A DNA stretch of 64,000 bases. Source: Roseivirga misakiensis. GTDB taxonomy: Bacteria; Bacteroidota; Bacteroidia; Cytophagales; Cyclobacteriaceae. The position numbers and the translations under genes are program-made. Each line of letters begins with the position of its first letter. Positions within the stretch are counted from its first letter, which is position 1. Where the stretch lies: assembly GCF_001747105.1 (NCBI RefSeq), contig NZ_MDGQ01000005.1, positions 1,674,001 to 1,738,000 of the forward strand, given 5' to 3'. The notes below the pieces were generated by a model, which was given only the letters and a program-made list of their open reading frames with translations, was not told the DNA's origin and did no database searches. Shown piece by piece: positions 44,153 through 53,615 of this stretch.

Positions 44153-46489
44153 TTATTCGTCTTTCAAAATCTCAACTGGATTGACCAAATAGGCCTTCAT
44201 ACTATGAAAAATAGCCGTTGACAATGTGACTACGCCCACTATAATTAAGGTTACTAGAACTAGGACAATTGGAAAATCTATACGGTAAGCAAATGAGTCT
44301 AACCAATCATTGGCACTTAAATAAATTAGAGGAATTGCCACTAACGCTGCCAACGCGAGATTTAAAAGATTACTATAGTTGAGCACGCTTTGAATATCAA
44401 TGAAACTTGCTCCTAGTACTTTTCGAATTCCCATTTCCTTGAGTCGCCTTTTAGTTGCATAACCTGCCATTCCAAACAGGCCTAAACAAGCAACTATAGC
44501 CGCCATGAGCGTGCCTGCCTGAATCATTTTCATAATAACCATTTCTTGCTGGTATAGCGCTCCAACCTTCTCCTCCAAAAAGGAAAAAGTCAATGTTTCA
44601 CCAGTAACGGCTTCATATTGAGACTTGATAGCCTCAGTAGTCTCTAAAAAATTATTGTTAGAGATTTTTACAATCATAGATCCCTGATTTATGCCAATCT
44701 GATTAAACATGATTGGTTTAATAGGCTCTTTCTTTGACATGGCATGAAAATCTGAAGCAACTCCAATCACGGTGAACTCTCGATTGAAAGTTTTTATCAC
44801 TTTGCCGATTACATCTTCCCCAAGTCCAAGTGACCTCACTGCAGATTCATTCAATAAGATTCTATTAAGTCCCACATCGCCTTCCTTAAAACCTCTTCCC
44901 TCGACTATATCCATGCCCATAGTTTTGAAATAGTCTATGCCGATCGGGAAGTTATAAAGCTCGACGTCATCAAAACCGTTGATACTCATCGTACCGAAAA
45001 CATTTCCTGGTATACTCCTAGCACGAGTCACAGACGCTACACCTGGTATTTTCAGGAAGTCATTTTTCAATACATCTGCGTACTTGGTTATTTTAGTCTT
45101 GAAAGCGGGAATAATCATTTGGTTATCCTTATCAAACCCTAGATTCTCATTTTGCATGAACTTCAACTGCTTTTGAGACACAAAAACTATAGAGGTGAGC
45201 GTCATGAATATTACAATCTGGAAAATACTGAACCCTCTAAGCCAGAGATGCTTACTTTGACTATTGGAGTTTCTGAGTGAAGTAGAAATTTGTGACTTTC
45301 CACTAATTAATGCGGGGTAAGCTGCTGAAGCTATCATGGCAAGGAGAATAAACCCAAAGGCTTTAGCCCAAAGCATTACGGAGTTAGTAATTGAAGTATC
45401 CAGCTCACGGTTAATCAATGTCTCTAACTCGGGTACCAATACCTCTACAAGCACCAAGCTAACTATTGTAGCAACAATAATGAGAATTAATGATTCTAGG
45501 AGAAATTGCTTGTATACCGATTGCCTATTTGCCCCTAACACCTTACGAATACCGATCTCTTTCGTGCGCTCAAAGGATTGGGCCACTGACATGCTCACAT
45601 AATTAAAAAAAGAGCAAACTAAGATGAATAATGCGACACTTGAGAAGATATAAATGTATTGACGATCCGTTTTTTGGCCAAGATCATCCTCGATTTCACT
45701 ATTAAAGTGAATATCCGCGATCGGCTGGAGACCAATCAAGCTTTTTACCGAAATGTCGTACTGATTATTAAAAAAAGTCTCTATGCGAGCCGTAAGACTT
45801 TCGGTGTTCTCCGTGTCTTTCAGTAATAGGTAGGTTTGATCGCCATATCCCTCAAAATAGTTAGTAAATGACGATTTCCTCCATTGGTTTACGCCTTCGA
45901 TGTCAAAAATGAAATCTCCTTGAAGACTACTATTTGCGGGTAAATCCTGATAAATGCCTACAATGGTAAACGGCACTTTCCGAACAGAAATGATTTCACC
46001 TACCGCTTGATTATTGAAGAACCTGGTTGCCATTCGTTGGGAGATCAACGCGGTGTTTGGCTCATTTATAAAATCTGGTTTTTTGCCATCTACGACTGTT
46101 ATATCAAAAACATCAAAAAACCCTGGATCAACGGATAAGTTCTTAAATGTGGCTGACGAATCGTTGAGTGATTGAAAAACCACAGTTTTATTCCATAACT
46201 CGATTCTCGTATACGCTTCAATTTCTGGAAAATTTTCAGCTAACGGCACTGCCAAAGCTGCTGTGAGTCCACCATCATGATGTCCGTGTCCGTCTTCTTT
46301 CCATTCAGTAATCCGAAAGATTCGATCTGAATTTTTATGGTACGTGTCAAAACTCAATTCATTTTGAACAAACAAGTAAATCACAAAAAAAGAAGCCAAC
46401 CCAACAGAAAGGCCCAACAAATTAAGCAGGGTAAAAAGCTTATTTCTTAATAGGTTTCGAAAAGATACTTTTAGGTAATTCTTGAACAT
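44153..46489 (-). CDS. Orphan ABC permease (P9)
   Basis: 778 residues, the shortest complete member. Coupling motifs are RTKEIGIRKVLGANR and KEMGIRKVLGASF, with the tail NPVEILKDE. It carries QLKFMQNENLGFDKD after helix 5 and YATKRRLKEMG before the second coupling motif. Both are shared, with small changes, by P10 and P11, and the first also by P13, defining a subgroup inside the array. A His-rich turn (DGHGHHDGG, about residue 70) in the first periplasmic domain is peculiar to this copy and might bind a metal. Confidence 0.87.
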   Translation of the reverse strand: MFKNYLKVSFRNLLRNKLFTLLNLLGLSVGLASFFVIYLFVQNELSFDTYHKNSDRIFRITEWKEDGHGHHDGGLTAALAVPLAENFPEIEAYTRIELWNKTVVFQSLNDSSATFKNLSVDPGFFDVFDITVVDGKKPDFINEPNTALISQRMATRFFNNQAVGEIISVRKVPFTIVGIYQDLPANSSLQGDFIFDIEGVNQWRKSSFTNYFEGYGDQTYLLLKDTENTESLTARIETFFNNQYDISVKSLIGLQPIADIHFNSEIEDDLGQKTDRQYIYIFSSVALFILVCSFFNYVSMSVAQSFERTKEIGIRKVLGANRQSVYKQFLLESLILIIVATIVSLVLVEVLVPELETLINRELDTSITNSVMLWAKAFGFILLAMIASAAYPALISGKSQISTSLRNSNSQSKHLWLRGFSIFQIVIFMTLTSIVFVSQKQLKFMQNENLGFDKDNQMIIPAFKTKITKYADVLKNDFLKIPGVASVTRARSIPGNVFGTMSINGFDDVELYNFPIGIDYFKTMGMDIVEGRGFKEGDVGLNRILLNESAVRSLGLGEDVIGKVIKTFNREFTVIGVASDFHAMSKKEPIKPIMFNQIGINQGSMIVKISNNNFLETTEAIKSQYEAVTGETLTFSFLEEKVGALYQQEMVIMKMIQAGTLMAAIVACLGLFGMAGYATKRRLKEMGIRKVLGASFIDIQSVLNYSNLLNLALAALVAIPLIYLSANDWLDSFAYRIDFPIVLVLVTLIIVGVVTLSTAIFHSMKAYLVNPVEILKDE

Positions 46490-46490
46490 A

Positions 46491-48842
46491 TCACTCGTCT
46501 TTTAAAACTTCCACTGGATTCAATAAATAAACTTTGACACTATGAAATGACGCGACTAATAATAGGATAATCGCCGCAATGATGACAGCCAAGAATATGA
46601 AGGCATAGGGTATTTGTATACGATACGCAAATTCATTCAACCAGCTATTCATCCAATAAACTACTAAAGGAACACTAATGGAGATGGCCAAAAGCATTCG
46701 CATCAAATTCACACTATTTAGTGTGCTTTGAATGGCCATAAAACCCGCTCCTAATACTTTTCTAATCCCCACTTCCTTAGTCCTTCTCTTTGTCGAATAG
46801 CCCGCTAGGCCAAACAATCCTATAAATGCCACTAGTGATGCCACCACCATAAATGTGTTGACCATGGATATCATAACTTGTTCTTGCTTGTATTGGGCCT
46901 CTACCTCTTCGTCTAGGAAGTAGTATTTCGGTTCTCTCCCGTCATTCACCTTTTTATAGGCATCGACTAATGCAGTTACTGTCTTGGTCAATTCTTTTGA
47001 AGAAAGTTTGACCACTAGATGTGCATCAACCTCAATCGGATGAAAGATTACTGGTTCTACCTTGTCTCTTTTTGAGGCAAAGTGAAAATCTTTGACTACA
47101 CCAATGATCCGCTTATCACCACCTTTAAAATAAAGCATGCTATCCCTTCCAAAGGGTATATTTTTACCCAAGACGCTCTCGTCTACACCGAGTTCCTTAG
47201 CCGCGGTCTCATTGACCATTACAACAGAAGATGTTTCTATGTCTTGCAGATTAAAATTTCGTCCTTCGACTAAAGTCATACCCATTGTTTCTAGATAATC
47301 CTCGTCTACATCGAACATGAAATATCTGGGGCCTGAATTCGTCAAACGCGTAATATTTCCCGGTTTTGTAGGAAGTGTTGCCGTGTGGCTTACGGACTTG
47401 ACACCACTAATATTCTGAACCTCATTTTTGAGAACACTTTCCATTCGATAGTTAATTTGCGGAAGCACTAGTAGTTGATCTTGGTCAAAACCCAGGTTCT
47501 CGTTTCGCATAAAGTGCATTTGACGATTTGCAGTTACTGCCAAACAGACTAAACCGATAAAAACGATAATTTGGAACACCGTGACAACATCTATAAAACG
47601 CTTTGCCACTGGCGAGGAAAACCCACCTTTCAGAAGCGAAACTACTCTACTCTTTGCACTAGCAAAGGCAGGATAAGCTGACGCTATAACGCCAATTAAC
47701 AGACTAAAACCCAACCCTTTCAATACTAGTATTTCAGAAGTAAATACTCTGATATCCAGCTCTCTATCCACCAAAACTTCAAGCCTTGGCATAAGCACTT
47801 CGATTAAAACGATGGACAATACAAAACTGATCAATATGTGTAAAATTGATTCTACTGTAAATTGAATGTAGAGTGCATAACGCCTAGCACCAACAACCTT
47901 TCTTACACCAATTTCTCTGACCCGCTCTAGCGATTGCGACAGTGCCAGACTGACATAATTAAAAACTGCGCAAGCCAAGATGAAAATTGCTACAAGGCTA
48001 AATATCAGTACATAACGCTGATCTGTTTTCTCTAAAATGGGGCCATCTACATCTAAGGAGAAATGAACCTCTGAAAGGGCCTGAAGCCTGAAATCGATAT
48101 TCTCTACAGCCCGATTCTCTAGGTAAGCTGTAGTCAATTTGTTCTCAACCGTCTCAATGTCGGCTCCTTCAGAAAGTAGAAAATAAGACTGAGTTTGCAG
48201 ATCAACATTCCACCATTTGCCACCTCGGTAGCTATCGGGATCGTGAATTAAAAGGAAAACATCTGACTTAATAGACGATGTTTCCGGTATGTCTTTGAAA
48301 ATACCTGAAATGATATATTGCTCTCGCGATGTCTTCATCGTTTTACCGACAATATCCAATGAACCGTAATATGCGATCGCTTTTGATTCGCTGATTAAAA
48401 TGGATGAAGGAGCATCTGGAAAAACAGGTTTTCTATCAGCATGATACTCAAGATCGAAAATGTCTAGAAATGACTCATCAACATCGTAATAATCGACGCG
48501 TTGGACGGAATCTTGTAAGCCTTCAAAATTGAAAAAGCGGAATTTCTTCGTGATACGAGAATATGCTTCAATTTCAGGTGTTCGTTCTGCGGCCAAAGGA
48601 GCCAATGCAGCCGTGGATGTACTACTTTTGCTCAATACATCACCATTCGCTTCATGTTTCACTAACCGATAGATTCGGTCCTTTTTATCATGGAATTGAT
48701 CATAGGCCAACTCATTTTCTATGAATAAGTAAATGATAAAAAAGGAGGCTAATCCAATTGATATACCCAAAATATTTAACCCAGTATAGAGTTTATTCTT
48801 GAGCGTATTCCTGAAAGCAATTTTTATATAGTTTCTGAGCAT
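46491..48842 (-). CDS. Orphan ABC permease (P10)
   Basis: 783 residues. Coupling motifs are RVREIGVRKVVGARR and KEVGIRKVLGAGF, with the tail NPVEVLKDE. It has QMHFMRNENLGFDQD after helix 5 and YSTKRRTKEVG, nearly the text of P11, its upstream neighbour. In front of the ATG the minus strand reads GGAGAAATT, a fair ribosome binding site in a group of organisms that often lacks one. Nine bases separate it from P11. Confidence 0.87.
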   Translation of the reverse strand: MLRNYIKIAFRNTLKNKLYTGLNILGISIGLASFFIIYLFIENELAYDQFHDKKDRIYRLVKHEANGDVLSKSSTSTAALAPLAAERTPEIEAYSRITKKFRFFNFEGLQDSVQRVDYYDVDESFLDIFDLEYHADRKPVFPDAPSSILISESKAIAYYGSLDIVGKTMKTSREQYIISGIFKDIPETSSIKSDVFLLIHDPDSYRGGKWWNVDLQTQSYFLLSEGADIETVENKLTTAYLENRAVENIDFRLQALSEVHFSLDVDGPILEKTDQRYVLIFSLVAIFILACAVFNYVSLALSQSLERVREIGVRKVVGARRYALYIQFTVESILHILISFVLSIVLIEVLMPRLEVLVDRELDIRVFTSEILVLKGLGFSLLIGVIASAYPAFASAKSRVVSLLKGGFSSPVAKRFIDVVTVFQIIVFIGLVCLAVTANRQMHFMRNENLGFDQDQLLVLPQINYRMESVLKNEVQNISGVKSVSHTATLPTKPGNITRLTNSGPRYFMFDVDEDYLETMGMTLVEGRNFNLQDIETSSVVMVNETAAKELGVDESVLGKNIPFGRDSMLYFKGGDKRIIGVVKDFHFASKRDKVEPVIFHPIEVDAHLVVKLSSKELTKTVTALVDAYKKVNDGREPKYYFLDEEVEAQYKQEQVMISMVNTFMVVASLVAFIGLFGLAGYSTKRRTKEVGIRKVLGAGFMAIQSTLNSVNLMRMLLAISISVPLVVYWMNSWLNEFAYRIQIPYAFIFLAVIIAAIILLLVASFHSVKVYLLNPVEVLKDE

Positions 48843-48851
48843 AATTTCTCC

Positions 48852-51209
48852 TTATTCGTCTTTTAGGATTTCAACTGGATTGATGAAATAGGCTTTGATG
48901 CTATGGAATGAAACTGTTAATAGCATGATTACGGAGGCGATCAGAATCGCCGCGACGATAATAGCAAAGGGCATTTCGATTCTATATGCGAATGAGCTGA
49001 GCCAATTATCCATCCAATAGATGACTAATGGCACACTAATACCAATGGCCAAGAATAGTCTGCCAAAACTTGCTCTATTGAGCGTCTTCTGTATTGATAC
49101 AAAGCCTGCGCCCAGCACTTTTCTTATTCCCATCTCCTTTGCGCGACGCTTTGTAGAATAACCTGCAATGCCAAACAACCCAATAAAAGCAACTATTGCG
49201 GCTATCAGCATGAATGTATTAATCATGGTGATCATTACGCTTTCTTGTTTGTATTGGGAATTGATTTGATCTTCCAAAAAGATATAATTAGCCTCCTCAC
49301 CTCCGCTCAAGTCACGATAAACGGACTTAATTTGATCTACTGAATTCACTATGCTGGCTTCGCTTAGTTTTAGTACTAATACTGCCGAGTACCCGGTTAT
49401 CTTCTCAAAAAGGGCAGCATCAATCGGTTGCTTTTTGGAAGCGATATGAAAATCATCTACTACACCAATGATCCTGAGTGTTTCGCCTGGGTTACGTTCA
49501 ATAGTTTTACCCACTGCGCCATCTTCAAAACCTAGTTTCATGGCTGCTGTAGCATTAATTATAATCGCTTTGCTATCCTCCGTATCTGTTGGCAGGAAAT
49601 TCCTTCCCTCAAGAAGTTTCATTCCTAGCGTCTCAAAATAGTCTTCATCGATATCGAAATTTATCCATTGGAAGTCGTACTCTCCGAAGGAGCTCATACC
49701 CAAGGTTCTTGAGGGTATAGATGTAGCGTAAGACGCAGAAACTACACCCGGAAGGTTTAATAGGTCATTTTTTAGCGACTCTTTTTTCAGGTTCATTGCC
49801 CTTGAAAACCGATTAATGATTAATTGAGACTCCTTATCGAAGCCAAGGTTTTCTTCTCGCATAAAATGCATCTGTTTGTTGGCTGTAAAGGCCACACAGA
49901 TTAAGGTCACAAAAACGGCGATTTGAAATATACTGATGACTCCGATGAACCTCTTTTGAGAAAAACCTCCTTTCGCATTTTTAAAAATCTTAACGACTGA
50001 GAGTCTAGTACTTAAATAAGCAGGATAAAGAGCACATAATACAGCCACAACCAAGCTGAATCCTAGTCCTTTGAGCAATAATAATGGTTGGCTAAGCACG
50101 CCATTCCCCAACTGACGTCCGATGAGTAACTCTAATTGAGGCATCAGTAATTCGACTAATACTGTTGCCAAAATGAAACTGATAAATACGTGGATAATCG
50201 ACTCTGAAATAAACTGTTGGTATAATGAGTTTCTTCGAGCACCTATGACCCGCCTTACGCCAACCTCTTTTGTTCTTTCTAAAGAATGAGAAAGGGCTAA
50301 ACTAACATAATTGAAGACGGAGCAAACAAGTATAAAAATCGCTACTAAGGTGAAAGTGAAGATATATTGCCGATCTGTTTTTTCTTTCACTGGGCCTTTT
50401 ACGTCCAGCGAAAAATGAATGTCTGCCAAAGGTTGTAGCGACATACTCCTTTGAGGGTTTTTGTAGCTATTTTCATTCATTATATCGTCTATCTTCTTTT
50501 CGACTGATGCTACATCCGCAGTTTCACTGAGTAAAAAGTAACTTTGATCGCTATAGCTGGCATTCCATTGATTGAAACCTCTTTCGCCCCTGTATGAATT
50601 AATCGATTTTATGTTCCCGATCATATCAGCCTTGATAGAACTGGTATTTGGTAAATCTTCGAAAACCGCTTGAACAATGAATTCATTGTTCCTAATCTTT
50701 ATTATTTGACCTAAGGCATCCCTTGCCTCCCCAAAATATGCTTGTGCTTTTGTCGCGGCTAGTAAGATATGATTGGGTGTTTGAAACTTTTTCTCTGGAT
50801 TTCCCTCTATAATTTTCAAATCGAACCATTCAAAGAAGCCCTCATCAACTCCAGCAGATTCAATACGATCGGTGGAGTCGGCAATCCCAGGGATGGTCAC
50901 TCCTTTCGGGAAATTCTCTAGTCTTGTAAACGCTAGAATTTCTGGAATTTCTTCGGCGGCAGCAGGTGCTAAAGCAGAATTGAGCCCTCCACTCTTCTCT
51001 ATTCCTGTATCTCGATTTATGTTTTCAATAATTCTAAAGACCTGATCTTTTTTAGGATGAAACTGATCATAGGCCAATTCATTACTAATAAACAGCGCAA
51101 TAGTAAAAAACGACGCTAATCCGATAGCCAAGCCTAAAATATTCAGACTTGCATAGAGCTTATTGTTCTTAATATTCCTGTAGGCAACTTTTAAATAATT
51201 CTTGAGCAT
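48852..51209 (-). CDS. Orphan ABC permease (P11)
   Basis: 785 residues. Coupling motifs are RTKEVGVRRVIGARR and KEMGIRKVLGAGF, with the tail NPVEILKDE. Most similar by eye to P10: both have ELAYDQFH after helix 1, a GAGF-x-x-IQ-x-TLN stretch after the second coupling motif and HFMRxENLGFD. The first periplasmic domain differs (GLNSALAPAAAEEIPE against TAALAPLAAERTPE), so ligand specificity may have separated while the membrane core stayed the same. Confidence 0.87.
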   Translation of the reverse strand: MLKNYLKVAYRNIKNNKLYASLNILGLAIGLASFFTIALFISNELAYDQFHPKKDQVFRIIENINRDTGIEKSGGLNSALAPAAAEEIPEILAFTRLENFPKGVTIPGIADSTDRIESAGVDEGFFEWFDLKIIEGNPEKKFQTPNHILLAATKAQAYFGEARDALGQIIKIRNNEFIVQAVFEDLPNTSSIKADMIGNIKSINSYRGERGFNQWNASYSDQSYFLLSETADVASVEKKIDDIMNENSYKNPQRSMSLQPLADIHFSLDVKGPVKEKTDRQYIFTFTLVAIFILVCSVFNYVSLALSHSLERTKEVGVRRVIGARRNSLYQQFISESIIHVFISFILATVLVELLMPQLELLIGRQLGNGVLSQPLLLLKGLGFSLVVAVLCALYPAYLSTRLSVVKIFKNAKGGFSQKRFIGVISIFQIAVFVTLICVAFTANKQMHFMREENLGFDKESQLIINRFSRAMNLKKESLKNDLLNLPGVVSASYATSIPSRTLGMSSFGEYDFQWINFDIDEDYFETLGMKLLEGRNFLPTDTEDSKAIIINATAAMKLGFEDGAVGKTIERNPGETLRIIGVVDDFHIASKKQPIDAALFEKITGYSAVLVLKLSEASIVNSVDQIKSVYRDLSGGEEANYIFLEDQINSQYKQESVMITMINTFMLIAAIVAFIGLFGIAGYSTKRRAKEMGIRKVLGAGFVSIQKTLNRASFGRLFLAIGISVPLVIYWMDNWLSSFAYRIEMPFAIIVAAILIASVIMLLTVSFHSIKAYFINPVEILKDE

Positions 51210-51217
51210 AGCAATTT

Positions 51218-53611
51218 TTAATCGTTTCTAAGAATGTTAACTGGATTGAGCTTTAGGGTCGACAAGCCTTTGGCTAGTACCGTAATGGTTGCTAACAAGT
51301 AGATGGCCAGACCAGCGTACAGGCCATGACTAGATGTCAGTGGAAGTCTGTTGAAATAGGCATTTAATAGGTTATCCATCAATAAATAGGCAGCTGGTAT
51401 AGCTGAAATCAAAGCTATGGTGATGACCGCTAGATATAGTTTGGATAGCGTCCATTGTAATTCGAAAAAGGAAACCCCAAGTACTTTTCTAACACCAATT
51501 TCTCTCATACGGAATGAAATATTAAAGGCAATCATGGCAAACAGTCCGAAAAGAGATACGGCTATGATTAAGGTAGTCACGCCACTGATGATTGTCGTCA
51601 ACCGCTGTATTCGGTGATAGTTTTTAGCATAAGCAGCATCCAAAAACTCAAAGGCCATCACTTCATCTTTATAAATACCTGCAAAAGCCGCTTCAACAGA
51701 AGAGAGTCCCTCTTTCATATTGTCCTTATCTAGTTTTACTAGTAAGTTTTGCCGTGGTGATATCAATTTTTTAGTAGGCAGAATAGTCAGTGGCCGTACT
51801 GGCGATGAAGGTCCTTTGAGGAAGACATCTTCTATAACCGCGATGACACGTTTATTCACTTTACCCTGACCATAAATATCTAACTGAACCGTAGCCCCGA
51901 CAGGTTGCTCTAATTCGAGCTTCTTGGCAAGCAATTCATTAATGATTACGCCTTCAGAAAAATCAGTAGAGATCGCTGGGGCTAGATTTCGGCCTGCGGT
52001 GATATGGATTCCGAGCGTAGAGATAAAGGTTTCATCCGTTTGAAAACTTTCAGCATAGCGAACCGACTTTTCACCATAAAAGACATGGTTCGCGCCTGCC
52101 GCCCCAGCTGGTAAAGGCCCGATCGTTGTTCCGAGTACCAGTGAATTACTATTGACAGCATTTAGAAACCTTTCGGCTTCCGCTTCATTCTGGTTAGGAA
52201 ATGGTACAGCGACAACTTGCTCCTTTGTAAAGCCTAAATCGTAATTGAAATAATGGTCTATTTGGCCATTCATCATTGACATGACAGTAATCAAGAAAGC
52301 ACACAGCGTAAACTGAAACCAAAGCAGTACTCTAAAGAGCGTTTTACTCCTCGTGTTACCCATCATGCGTGTTTTTAATATCCTACTCGGTTCAAAACGA
52401 GAAAGAAAAAATGCTGGATAAATTCCTGCTAAAAGGCCACAAAGCACTGCATAACCAATAAGCATCACAATTTGAAGTGGTTTCAAATAGTCGATACTCA
52501 TTTCTATGCCCATAAGGTTTGAAACTGATGGTATTATCAGTTCTAATGCTATGACGGCTACCACCAAACTGATCAAAGAGAATACAACTGACTCGGACAG
52601 AAATTGAGCGATCAACTGTTTTGGCAGAGCACCATTAACCTTTCTTATGCCCACCTCCTTCGCCCTTTGAATGGCTCTAGACACAGCCATATTCACATAA
52701 TTTGTAAGGGCTATGATCATCAGGATAGCGGCTAGAATTCCGCAAATCAACATGACATCTTTATTGGCTCCGAGGCCTTTGTTTCTGTTGTTCATGGATG
52801 CACCACTTCTCGACCAATCCCAATATGAGTCAGCAAAAGGAGTTAATTGAACCTCGCTCTTATACATCCCGCCTTCAGGTACATTTTTAGCATATAGCGC
52901 CTCTAGTTGGGCCTTAATTTCATCTTCGTTAGCGCCTTTCGAAGTTTTTAGGTAAATGAAATAGGTGTTCATATCCCATGACTGCAAAGCTTGTCTTGAG
53001 TTTCGCGCCACTAATGGGATGACTATATGTGGTTGAAACTGAGAATTGGCTGGAAAGTCATTCAAAACCGCTTTGACCACAAACTCACCCTGTTTTTCGA
53101 TTTTTAGAGACTTGCCAACAACATTAGTTTCATTGAAATACTTTAAAGCCGTTTCTTTAGAAATGACTATGCTTTTTGGATCGCTTAAGGCCCCTTCTAA
53201 GTCACCGTATGCAGCCGTGAATGAAAATACATCGAAAAACGACTCTTGAAATTGATAATATGGCTCGCTTATCGACTCATTTTTATCATTGATGACTTTT
53301 AAATTAGCGACGCCAGTAGAGGTGGTTGTAATGGCCTCAATATTTGGTACTTCCTTTTCAATGGCATCCGCGAAAACAGCTGGAGTAAAAACATTGAAGC
53401 CACCTCCATATCGATCGGAATACTTTAATTTGACAACCTTTATATCCTCAACATCATCATGAAATTTGTCATAAGAAATCTCATAATTGATATATAAGGC
53501 TACGATGATAAAGCCCATCATAGCCGAAGACAATCCAATGATATTGGTTATCGTGTAAATTCTATTCTTACGAATGTTGCGTAAAGCGACTTTAAGGTAG
53601 TTTCTCCACAT
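51218..53611 (-). CDS. Orphan ABC permease (P12), divergent member of the array
   Basis: 797 residues. The first coupling motif RAKEVGIRKVNGALP has the Asn seen in P7/P8, while the second, REIGVRKVLGVSF, has Val instead of Ala before the turn. The tail is NPVNILRND. The start MWRNYLKVALRNIRKN uses Trp at position 2, as in P13 (MWTNYLKIALRRL). Helix 1 (IIGLSSAMMGFIIVALYI) lacks the GLAIG pattern of most paralogues. It sits between members of the ENLGFD subgroup without belonging to it, so the array did not grow by simple serial duplication. Confidence 0.86.
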   Translation of the reverse strand: MWRNYLKVALRNIRKNRIYTITNIIGLSSAMMGFIIVALYINYEISYDKFHDDVEDIKVVKLKYSDRYGGGFNVFTPAVFADAIEKEVPNIEAITTTSTGVANLKVINDKNESISEPYYQFQESFFDVFSFTAAYGDLEGALSDPKSIVISKETALKYFNETNVVGKSLKIEKQGEFVVKAVLNDFPANSQFQPHIVIPLVARNSRQALQSWDMNTYFIYLKTSKGANEDEIKAQLEALYAKNVPEGGMYKSEVQLTPFADSYWDWSRSGASMNNRNKGLGANKDVMLICGILAAILMIIALTNYVNMAVSRAIQRAKEVGIRKVNGALPKQLIAQFLSESVVFSLISLVVAVIALELIIPSVSNLMGIEMSIDYLKPLQIVMLIGYAVLCGLLAGIYPAFFLSRFEPSRILKTRMMGNTRSKTLFRVLLWFQFTLCAFLITVMSMMNGQIDHYFNYDLGFTKEQVVAVPFPNQNEAEAERFLNAVNSNSLVLGTTIGPLPAGAAGANHVFYGEKSVRYAESFQTDETFISTLGIHITAGRNLAPAISTDFSEGVIINELLAKKLELEQPVGATVQLDIYGQGKVNKRVIAVIEDVFLKGPSSPVRPLTILPTKKLISPRQNLLVKLDKDNMKEGLSSVEAAFAGIYKDEVMAFEFLDAAYAKNYHRIQRLTTIISGVTTLIIAVSLFGLFAMIAFNISFRMREIGVRKVLGVSFFELQWTLSKLYLAVITIALISAIPAAYLLMDNLLNAYFNRLPLTSSHGLYAGLAIYLLATITVLAKGLSTLKLNPVNILRND

Positions 53612-53615
53612 AAAT

